Source: Chromohalobacter sp. 11-W
GTDB taxonomy: Bacteria; Pseudomonadota; Gammaproteobacteria; Pseudomonadales; Halomonadaceae
DNA length: 64,000 nucleotides
Direction: 5' to 3'
Assembly (NCBI RefSeq): GCF_029889905.1
Contig: NZ_JARANZ010000011.1
Coordinates: 1 to 64,000, forward strand
In this document: piece by piece, positions 57,345 through 64,000 of the stretch
Layout: every line of letters begins with the position of its first letter
How positions within the stretch are numbered: position 1 is the first letter of the stretch
Position numbers and translations under genes: made by a program
Notes under the pieces: generated by a model
Told to the model about the DNA's origin: nothing
Database searches by the model: none
Seen by the model: the letters and a program-made list of their open reading frames with translations, nothing else

Positions 57345-58760
57345 TCAGCCTGTCTGGGCGGGGTCAGGCACGGTTGGGAAGCGCGGTGGATACGCTTGCA
57401 TGAAGGCGTTGCAGGCGCGCAGTACGCGGATATCGTCGAACTTGCCCCCCGCAAGCTGGAAACCCACCGGCATGCCCGTATCGGTGAGACCGCACGGCAC
57501 GGAGGCGGCGGGCTGCTGGCTGAGGTTGAAGGGATACGAGAACGGCGCCCATTCTTCCCAATCCTGCATGCCGCTGCCCGGCGGGACTTCGTGATTGGCC
57601 TCGAACGGTGACACCGACACCGACGGCGTCATCAGCAGGTGATATTTCTGGTTGAAATGCTCGAGGCGTTGCGTCAGCCGCGCACGGGATTCCAGAGCGC
57701 GGAAGAAGTCCAGCGCGCTCCAGCGTTCAGCGATGCGCGCATTGGTCACAAGTCCTGGGTCGAGCAGGGTGCGCTCATGCTCGGTGGACCGCGACCAGAC
57801 CTCCAGCGAGGCGGTGAACCAGATCTTCTGGAAGATCTCGATCGGCGACTCGAAACCGGGGTGAACCTCTTCGACCTCGGCTCCTAACGCCTGAAGCTTC
57901 TCGGCCGCCTCGCGCACGCGGGCGGCGATCTGCGGATCGACCTGGGCATAACCGAGATCCGGCGAGTAGGCGATGCGCAGGCCGCGCAGATCGCAGTCCA
58001 TGTCCACGCCCCAGTCGTCGGGCTGGCCGCGCGTGGCGTAGGGGTCGTGATAATCGTAACGCCCGATCACATTGAGCATACGCGCGGCGTCGGGCACGTT
58101 GCGCGTCAACGGGCCGATATGCGAGAGCGTGGGCTCGGTGGCGGGTGGCCATTGCGGCGTCCAGCCGAAGGTCGGCTTGAAGCCGAACACGCCGGTAAAC
58201 GCGGCGGGAATGCGGATCGAGCCACCCGAATCCCCGCCCTGGTGCAACACGCCCATGTTGAGCGCGGCGGCCGCGGCCGCGCCGCCCGACGAACCGCCCG
58301 GCGTGAGGCGTGTATCCCAGGGATTGTAGGTGGCCCCAAACACGCGATTATCGGTGACGGCCTTCCAGCCGAACTCCGGCGTGTTGGTCTTGCCCAGAAA
58401 GATCGCGCCCGCTTCACGCAGCATGCGCGCCGGCGGCGCGTCGCTTTCGCAGGGCGCATCCGACGTGGTCAATGAGCCGTCGCGGGCCGGCATGCCGGCC
58501 ACTTCGGTCAAGTCCTTCATCGACACCGGCACGCCGTCGATAGGACTCAAGGGGTTGCCCTGCCCCCAGCGACGCGCCGAGGCCTTGGCGGCCTGCTCGG
58601 CACCTTCGTGGTCGACGTACACATAAGCGTTGACCGCGTCGTTGAAGCGCTCGATACGCGCAAGCGCAGCACGCGTGGCTTCCAGCGGCGAGGCCTCGCC
58701 GGACCGAAACAGTGCCGTCAGTTGCCCAGCGTCCATCATGCCCAGATCGGTTTCTTGCAT
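57345..58760 (-). CDS. Amidase signature enzyme
   Basis: A 471-residue amidase. The Ser-cisSer-Lys triad is intact: K82 in PVSMKDLTEV, S157 in PGGSSGG and S181 in GGDSGGSIRIP, with the 75- and 24-residue spacings normal for the family. It hydrolyses an amide to acid and ammonia or amine in the cytosol. No GatB partner is near and the sequence is that of catabolic amidases rather than GatA. It is divergent from a UTRA regulator (186 bp between) and convergent with the amino-acid importer, so its substrate may be an imported amide. A TGAA-N5-TTCA element (58784-58796) lies before the start. Confidence 0.9.
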   Translation of the reverse strand: MQETDLGMMDAGQLTALFRSGEASPLEATRAALARIERFNDAVNAYVYVDHEGAEQAAKASARRWGQGNPLSPIDGVPVSMKDLTEVAGMPARDGSLTTSDAPCESDAPPARMLREAGAIFLGKTNTPEFGWKAVTDNRVFGATYNPWDTRLTPGGSSGGAAAAAALNMGVLHQGGDSGGSIRIPAAFTGVFGFKPTFGWTPQWPPATEPTLSHIGPLTRNVPDAARMLNVIGRYDYHDPYATRGQPDDWGVDMDCDLRGLRIAYSPDLGYAQVDPQIAARVREAAEKLQALGAEVEEVHPGFESPIEIFQKIWFTASLEVWSRSTEHERTLLDPGLVTNARIAERWSALDFFRALESRARLTQRLEHFNQKYHLLMTPSVSVSPFEANHEVPPGSGMQDWEEWAPFSYPFNLSQQPAASVPCGLTDTGMPVGFQLAGGKFDDIRVLRACNAFMQAYPPRFPTVPDPAQTG

Positions 58761-58945
58761 AACACCCTCACATCCTTGTTTGGTGAATGACGTTCATTGG
58801 TTTGCCTCCCTAGGCTAGACGCGACACTTCTGCAGGGCAACGCGACGCGGCATGTCGATGTTGCTTCCACGCCATCAAGCACCATGGGCACGCTTCGTGC
58901 CAACGCTTATCATCGGCCTATGTTTGCGCCGGCCAGGGAACATAA

Positions 58946-59659
58946 ATGCCCGAAAATCCATTCTATCTACAGCTGCGCGACCGCCTGGTGACGTTGATCG
59001 AGACGGGCGAATTGCCGCCCGCGAGCCGCTTGCCCGGCGAGCGCCGCCTGGCCGAGCGCTTCGCGACGACACGTGTCACGCTGCGCCAGGCGCTGACCCA
59101 GTTGGAAAGCGAGGGGCGACTCCATCGCCGCAACCGGCGCGGCTGGTTCGTCTCGCCCAGACGCGTGGAATATTCGCCGAATCACGATCAAAGTTTTTCC
59201 CAGTACGTGAGTGCGCAAGGGCGGCATCCGCATACCGAGGTACTGGATGTGCGGCGCCAACCGGCCCCTGAAGGGGCGGCACAAGCACTCGGCATTATCT
59301 GCGGGCAAGCCGTTTTGCATGTGAAACGGCGTCGCTACATCGATGGCCGGGCGGTATTGTTGGAGCGTATCTGGTTGCGCGACGATCTTTTGCCAGGTCT
59401 CGCCGAGGGCGATTTCTCGACGTCGCTGTGGCAGCGCCTATGGGAAGAGTACGGCTTGGTGTTGGCGCGCAAATCGCTGCGGCTCTATCCCACTGCGCTG
59501 ACCGGCGACGAAGCCAAAACGCTCGGCGTGCACAGCGGCTCTGCGGGGCTTTGCGTGTCGCGCGTCACGCATGACCGTGAGGGTCGCGCCCTCGAGTATG
59601 ATGAGGATTACTGGCTACACGATGCCATCTGCCTGAGCGTGGAGGTGGCGATACCGTGA
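58946..59659 (+). CDS. GntR/UTRA-family regulator (HutC-like)
   Basis: A 237-residue regulator: winged helix (residues 1-70; PFYLQLRDRLVTLIETGELPPASRLPGERRLAERFATTRVTLRQALTQLESEGRLHRRNRRGWFVS) and UTRA ligand domain (about 85-235; FSQYVSAQGRHPHTEVLDVRRQPAP...VLHVKRRRYIDGRAVLLERIWLRDDLLPGL). UTRA domains bind small acids, sugars or phosphonates. Divergent from the amidase gene, which it presumably represses until the substrate appears. Its stop is 16 bp from that of the carboxypeptidase gene. Confidence 0.88.
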   Translation: MPENPFYLQLRDRLVTLIETGELPPASRLPGERRLAERFATTRVTLRQALTQLESEGRLHRRNRRGWFVSPRRVEYSPNHDQSFSQYVSAQGRHPHTEVLDVRRQPAPEGAAQALGIICGQAVLHVKRRRYIDGRAVLLERIWLRDDLLPGLAEGDFSTSLWQRLWEEYGLVLARKSLRLYPTALTGDEAKTLGVHSGSAGLCVSRVTHDREGRALEYDEDYWLHDAICLSVEVAIP

Positions 59660-59675
59660 GACGCGCCGGGACGCC

Positions 59676-60926
59676 TTATTGTCCGGCGCCCATGGCGACC
59701 ACGACGCAGTCCACTCCTTCGCGTGCCAGCTGCCGGCACCCACGGCGCGCCTGGGTTTCCTCGAGATCCACCAACTGTGCCCGGAAGATGCCCCCATCGC
59801 CTTGCACCGATGATACCGCCACGCGCCCATCGAGATCGGCCGGCAGGAATTCGGCGGCCTGGTCGGCCTGCCGACGCGCCCGGGTACGGTCGCTGAACGC
59901 GCCCACCTGCACGGCCCAGGCGCCGGCATTATCGGCCGCTGTCCTGGCATCACCGTGCTCGTATGCCGCCTGGGCGATCAAGTCACGAATAGGGTCATCG
60001 GCAGGCGTGGGCGCAGGATCACTCGTTGGGGTGGCCTGCAAGCGGTCCCCGTAAATGTCTGCCTTCGCGACCCAGTCACCCTCTGCGACCGATTCGGCGC
60101 GGGCGAAGCCACGATCGAGCAGTTCACTCATGTGGGCATCGCGCGACTGGGCGGTAAAACCGCCCATGACCACGGACAGCAGGCGACGCCCGTCATGGAC
60201 TGCGGAGGTCGCCACATTGAAGCCCGAGGCACGAATGTACCCCGTCTTGAGGCCATCGGTGCCGGCATAGTTGTCGAGCAGTCGGTTGTGTCCTGTGTAA
60301 CGCCTCCCGTGCCATGTGAACTCGGTCTTGGCAAACACCGGGTAATAACTCGGGAAGTCCTGCATCAAGCGCAGCGCGAGAATCGCCATGTCACGCGCGG
60401 TGGTGACTTGGCGGTCATCGGGCAGCCCCGAGGCATTGCGAAACGTCGTGTGCGCCATGCCCAAAGCACGCGCCTTGTCGGTCATCTGTCCAGCAAAGGT
60501 GGACTCACTACCGGCCAGCCCTTCGGCCACCACCGCCGCCACATCGTTGGCGGATTTGACCACCAGAATGTTGATCGCGTCTTCCACCTTCACCGTCTCG
60601 CCAGGCTTCACACCCATCTTGGACGGCGGTTTTGCGGCGGCATGCTGCGATACCGGCAGGCGCGAATCCATGCTCAGCGTGTCGTCCTCGAGCGCCTCGA
60701 ACAGCAAATAAAGCGTCATCATTTTGGTCAACGACGCCGGATAGCGCGTCGCATCGGCGTTAGCGGCATGCAGGACGGCGCCGCTCTGGGTATCGATGAC
60801 GATGGAGGCATAACGCGGGTTGGGCGCCGCCTGGGCTGCAGGGAGCATGCACAACGCCATCACGAAGGCGATTAAAATGAGCAGCGCGGAGACCGCACGC
60901 GATCGATGAGGAAACGGGGACGTCAT
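59676..60926 (-). CDS. D-alanyl-D-alanine carboxypeptidase with SPOR domain
   Basis: A 416-residue low-molecular-weight PBP. A signal peptide (LLILIAFVMALCMLPAAQAA) is followed by the S11 peptidase domain with S65-L-T-K68, S-A-N in VKSANDVAAVV and K-T-G in DGLKTGYIRASG. The C-terminal part (about residues 335-416; GAWAVQVGAFSDRTRARRQADQAAEF...GIFRAQLVDL) is a SPOR domain, which binds denuded glycan strands at the division septum. Ordinary DacA proteins carry a beta-sandwich and membrane helix there instead. It should trim pentapeptides at the septum. Confidence 0.9.
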   Translation of the reverse strand: MTSPFPHRSRAVSALLILIAFVMALCMLPAAQAAPNPRYASIVIDTQSGAVLHAANADATRYPASLTKMMTLYLLFEALEDDTLSMDSRLPVSQHAAAKPPSKMGVKPGETVKVEDAINILVVKSANDVAAVVAEGLAGSESTFAGQMTDKARALGMAHTTFRNASGLPDDRQVTTARDMAILALRLMQDFPSYYPVFAKTEFTWHGRRYTGHNRLLDNYAGTDGLKTGYIRASGFNVATSAVHDGRRLLSVVMGGFTAQSRDAHMSELLDRGFARAESVAEGDWVAKADIYGDRLQATPTSDPAPTPADDPIRDLIAQAAYEHGDARTAADNAGAWAVQVGAFSDRTRARRQADQAAEFLPADLDGRVAVSSVQGDGGIFRAQLVDLEETQARRGCRQLAREGVDCVVVAMGAGQ

Positions 60927-61159
60927 TTGTTATGTCCTTGAAGGAGGAACCCCTCGCGGGTCCACTCGTAACATTTGCCGCGACATTTGTTATGGCGACG
61001 CCACAAAGCGCAATAACATAGGGATTATGAGCGAGAGAAGCGCTCTGTACAGCCCCTATCGGCATTTTGGGCACCATTCGTGACATTTCGCAAACATTCG
61101 TCACGCAATGATGGCTCCCATGGCGACGCAAGCGCTCGGTTGCGGTCACGCGAGGCGTA

Positions 61160-62140
61160 GTGGAAGATGTTACTATTCATCTGGTATATACCAGAAAGAA
61201 GTCATCGCACTTAACGCCCCTTGAACCTGCCCGGAGGCCCACGCTGAGCGCACTTGCCATCGCTTTGATCGTCGTTTCCGCAGTGCTCCATGCCGGCTGG
61301 AACCTGCTCGGCAAGCGCGGTGAACCATCGCTGGCGTTTTTCGCCCGTGCCATGGCAGCCGGCAGCATGCTGTATACGCCGCTCCTGTTCTGGGGGCCTT
61401 CTCCGTTGCGGCTGCCCGAGGTCTTCTGGGGCTGGCTCATCGCCACGGGAGCGTGCCAGGCGCTCTACATGGGCGGGCTCGCCTGGGCTTATGCACGCGG
61501 TGAGGTGAGTCTGCTCTATCCACTGGCACGCGCCCTGCCGGTTCTGCTCGTGCCCGCCGTCGCACTCCCATGGCTTGCCACAAGCGCGCTTAATGGCGGG
61601 GACATCCTCGGCATGGCATTGATCGCCGCCAGCGCGCTGGTCATGCCCCTGCCCCACTGGCGCGCCTTTCGCCTGTCGCGTTATCTAACCCCTGCGCTGG
61701 GCTTCATATTGCTCGCTGCCGTCGGCACCACCGGCTACTCAGTGATCGACAAGCACGCCCTGAGCTTGATGACCGCGCACGGCTACACCCCGCTACAAGC
61801 CGGACTGCACTACATGGTGCTGCAAGCCATGACCACCTGGTTGTGGATGTGGCCACTCGTACGCGCATTGCCCAACGAGCGTCACGCAGCACGACGGCTG
61901 CACCGCTCCCCCGCCGCGCGTCGTGCCTGGCTGACGGGTGCCATGATCCTCGGTACCTATGGGCTGGTGCTGATTGCTATGTCCACCAGTGCCGACGTCA
62001 GCCACGTCGTCGCCTTGCGCCAGCTCTCGATTCCTCTCGGCGTACTCGCCGCCGGTTACTGGTTCCGGGAACGCCTCACCTCGTTACGACTCGGCGCCAT
62101 CGCAGTCATGCTCGCGGGGCTAGCGCTCGTCGCGTGGTGA
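61160..62140 (+). CDS. EamA-family transporter
   Basis: A 326-residue drug/metabolite transporter with two EamA repeats (LIVVSAVLHAGWNLLGKRGEPSLAFFARAMAAGSMLY; AWAYARGEVSLLYPLARALPVLLVPAVALPWL; MSTSADVSHVVALRQLSIPLGVLAAGYWFRERLTSLRLGA). The first 30 or so residues (MEDVTIHLVYTRKKSSHLTPLEPARRP) are not typical and the true start may lie downstream. Its 3' end overlaps that of the convergent LysR gene by 21 bp. Substrate unknown. Confidence 0.8.
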   Translation: MEDVTIHLVYTRKKSSHLTPLEPARRPTLSALAIALIVVSAVLHAGWNLLGKRGEPSLAFFARAMAAGSMLYTPLLFWGPSPLRLPEVFWGWLIATGACQALYMGGLAWAYARGEVSLLYPLARALPVLLVPAVALPWLATSALNGGDILGMALIAASALVMPLPHWRAFRLSRYLTPALGFILLAAVGTTGYSVIDKHALSLMTAHGYTPLQAGLHYMVLQAMTTWLWMWPLVRALPNERHAARRLHRSPAARRAWLTGAMILGTYGLVLIAMSTSADVSHVVALRQLSIPLGVLAAGYWFRERLTSLRLGAIAVMLAGLALVAW

Positions 62141-63028
62141 AGTAGGCTTGGAAGTTGGGGCTTCACCTTTCAAGCATGCTTGTCGTGTGCCCAGCACTTC
62201 CGACAAGTAATTGAAAAAAGCCATCACTCTGGCGGTACGCCGCAAATCGGGGTGCGTCAACAGCCACAAAGGCGTCTCCAATGAGGCCAGCGACTCCCCG
62301 ACTTTCATGAGGCTATCGTCTCCATCGGCGAGATAACACGGCAGGACACCACGCCCCATGCCACTGCGCACTCCTGCCAACATTCCCAACATGCTATCGA
62401 CACGATAACGGCATTCATCCTCTACCCCTTCATGAGCCATCCACCGCTCCAGGGCGGGATACCCCAAGTGTGAATCAGGCCCTACCCAAGCGCTTGTCTC
62501 AAGGTGGTGCCGATGAACATAGACGGCCTGAGCGATTTGTCCCACTTGGCGACCCACTAGTGTTTCCGGCGGTGATTTCGTCGGCCGAATCGCAATATCC
62601 GCATCCCGGTGCGATAAATCATATTCACGATTAGAGACTTCCACTTCTAATACAATGTGAGGGTATTCATGCTGGAAACCTGCGAGGACATCACTCAGCA
62701 ATCCCATGAGCAAGGTGTCCGTCGTGGTGACACGCAACGTCCCGGACAACTTGGCATCCCGTCCCACGAGACGCCTTTCAACGGCGTCGATATCTGACGC
62801 GACACGCGCCGCAGTCGTCGCTAGATCGTCACCCGCCAGCGTCGGCACATAGCCCGTGCGGTGACGCTCGAATAAGCGTACCCCCAGTTGCGACTCAAGC
62901 GCGCCTAAGCGGCGAAATACCGTCGCATGACTGACGCCCAGTTCTCGCCCAGCTCCGGCTAGAGACCCCTGCCGCACGATTGCCAGTACGATCCGTAGAT
63001 CATCCCAAGCCAGACTCTGTGCATTCAT
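62120..63028 (-). CDS. LysR-type regulator, divergent from quinone reductase
   Basis: A 302-residue LysR regulator: HTH (residues 5-65; LAWDDLRIVLAIVRQGSLAGAGRELGVSHATVFRRLGALESQLG) and effector domain from about 88 (LSGTLRVTTTDTLLMGLLSDVLAGFQHEYPHIVLEVEVSNREYD). The start at MNAQSLAWDD is preferred over upstream Met codons. It is divergent from the NAD(P)H quinone reductase gene, 87 bp away, and likely controls it. The HTH sequence SHATVFRRLGALE is the kind found in LysR proteins that regulate flavodoxin-like reductases. Confidence 0.87.
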   Translation of the reverse strand: MNAQSLAWDDLRIVLAIVRQGSLAGAGRELGVSHATVFRRLGALESQLGVRLFERHRTGYVPTLAGDDLATTAARVASDIDAVERRLVGRDAKLSGTLRVTTTDTLLMGLLSDVLAGFQHEYPHIVLEVEVSNREYDLSHRDADIAIRPTKSPPETLVGRQVGQIAQAVYVHRHHLETSAWVGPDSHLGYPALERWMAHEGVEDECRYRVDSMLGMLAGVRSGMGRGVLPCYLADGDDSLMKVGESLASLETPLWLLTHPDLRRTARVMAFFNYLSEVLGTRQACLKGEAPTSKPTSPRDER

Positions 63029-63115
63029 GCAAATCTCACTTTCATTCATGGAGAATGTCATTTCTTTTATGCAAAGCCTAACGTAATTAGTCTCATGTCG
63101 TTACAAGGCTTTCCC

Positions 63116-63865
63116 ATGAATATTTTGATCGTGCATTGCCATCCTGAGCCACGCTCATTCAATGCGGCATTAAGCAACCTCGCCGTGACTGCATTGACAC
63201 GTGAGGGGCATGACGTCTGTGTTTCAGATCTATACGCCGAAGACTTCGACCCTGTAGAGCGCGCCGAGCACTTCGTCGATCGTGCCGATCCCCACTACTT
63301 CTCGGCACTGACCGAGCAACGTCACCACGTCCAATCAGACACACTACCTGGCGACATCCAACGAGAGATCGACCGACTGCGACACGCCGATCTCATGATC
63401 TTGCAATTCCCTCTGTGGTGGCACGCCCAGCCCGCTATGCTCAAAGGCTGGTTCGATCGTGTATTCGTCTATGGCGGGCTTTACTCGGGCCAACATCGCT
63501 ACGACCGAGGACCGCTAAAGGGCAAGCGGGCTCTCTGTTCGGTCACCACAGGGGCGCCAGCTGCGACGTTTACTCCCGGCGGCCGAAGCGGCGATATCGC
63601 CACCCTGATGTGGCCGATTCTCTGCTCTCTCTATTACGTCGGTTTCGACGTACTTCCCCCACACATCACATACGGCGTGCAGGGTGGTGGCTTGAGCTAT
63701 AAAGACGAGCCTGCCTTCCACGATCACCTGGAACAGGCCAAACACCAGTGGGAGACACGTCTGCGCCACTGGCAAACGGAGAAAGCGATTCCCTTCACCG
63801 GCTGGCAGGACTGGGACGAACAGGGCCAAACCGTGGACGAGCATCCTTTGCGGTGGCGTATATAA
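63116..63865 (+). CDS. NAD(P)H dehydrogenase (quinone), flavodoxin-like
   Basis: A 249-residue flavoprotein of the NQO1/KefF/MdaB family. MNILIVHCHPEPRSFNAALSNLAVTAL is the FAD/FMN phosphate loop, LMILQFPLWWHAQPAMLKGWFDRVFVYGGLY the central conserved block, and ALCSVTTGAPAATFTPGGRSGDI the following flavin contact. It reduces quinones by two electrons, avoiding radical formation. The start is the Met of MNILIVH; the seven codons upstream are not conserved. Divergent from the LysR gene. Confidence 0.9.
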   Translation: MNILIVHCHPEPRSFNAALSNLAVTALTREGHDVCVSDLYAEDFDPVERAEHFVDRADPHYFSALTEQRHHVQSDTLPGDIQREIDRLRHADLMILQFPLWWHAQPAMLKGWFDRVFVYGGLYSGQHRYDRGPLKGKRALCSVTTGAPAATFTPGGRSGDIATLMWPILCSLYYVGFDVLPPHITYGVQGGGLSYKDEPAFHDHLEQAKHQWETRLRHWQTEKAIPFTGWQDWDEQGQTVDEHPLRWRI

Positions 63866-63986
63866 CCACGACATACGCCCTACCGGTTATCCGATAGTCC
63901 TTGAGCTCGTCCCGACATGGCACCTATCTTGAAGGGACGCGACACATAAAGGTGCCGCGCTTTACTCACGACGAGGAGATGACGAA

Positions 63987-64000
63987 ATGGAAATCATCAT
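63987..64000 (+). CDS. Start of a gene cut by the window edge
   Basis: ATG at 63987 is preceded by GAGGAG at good spacing and reads MEII before the window ends. Nothing can be said about the product. Confidence 0.4.

Noticed and set aside
61079-61105. Inverted and direct CATTTCG/CATTCGT repeats upstream of the EamA gene
   Set aside because: Short and imperfect; they could be promoter elements, but nothing distinguishes them from chance.

Overview
The window reads as chromosomal DNA of a GC-rich gammaproteobacterium. Protein styles (YcaD-like MFS, RhtA, ZnuABC/ZinT/FolE2 under Zur-type boxes, ArfB, KatG, several EamA and TRAP carriers) and overall composition suggest the Halomonadaceae (Halomonas/Chromohalobacter type). 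This assignment is inferred from gene content; no rRNA or other taxonomic marker is present. No tRNA, rRNA, CRISPR array, transposase or phage gene was seen.

Layout. 0.2-7.3 kb: MFS carrier and divergent nitroreductase, PepSY/DUF2946 metal-type pair, YgeA-type amino-acid racemase, DUF427 protein, XRE-cupin regulator divergent from a RhtA-type exporter. 7.3-13.2 kb: class C beta-lactamase, then a compact zinc-starvation locus (folE2, znuBC, znuA, zinT) with three Zur-box-like palindromes. 13.2-22.7 kb: YddG-like exporter and LysR, NlpC/P60 lipoprotein, a four-gene ABC operon ending in a DsrE-like gene, 1-Cys peroxiredoxin, acetylpolyamine amidohydrolase, EamA carrier, ChaC. 22.7-27.6 kb: an AT-richer TRAP/SDR/GntR block. 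27.6-32.6 kb: arfB, a small secreted protein, a PQQ dehydrogenase with a separate membrane-anchor gene, mntP, tspO. 32.7-48.3 kb: accessory stretch with AraC/SDR, LysR, flavin reductase, cupin, LysE, diguanylate cyclase, a tripartite tricarboxylate transporter with a PrpF/GalD-type isomerase, SDR and TauE. 48.4-51 kb: katG. 51-59.7 kb: aminotransferase, MocR regulator, polar amino-acid ABC transporter, amidase and a UTRA regulator, probably one nitrogen-compound pathway. 59.7-64 kb: SPOR-bearing D,D-carboxypeptidase, EamA, LysR and a quinone reductase; the start of one more gene is cut by the window edge.

The most unusual signal is structural. Four accessory segments are each bounded by direct copies of sequence belonging to the neighbouring backbone. 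The TRAP block has 57-bp diverged repeats made of the chaC and arfB 3' ends. The AraC-to-LysR block has a second tspO 3' end. The LysE-to-LysR block has a truncated SDR gene matching the intact SDR beyond it. katG has a perfect 20-bp repeat on each side. In three of the four cases the second copy is diverged, which looks like import of foreign DNA together with its own flanking allele rather than insertion-sequence activity. Other points of interest are the split glucose-dehydrogenase-type locus, a DsrE protein coupled to an ABC importer, a shortened Zur box before zinT, and SlyA-like palindromes in two intergenic regions.
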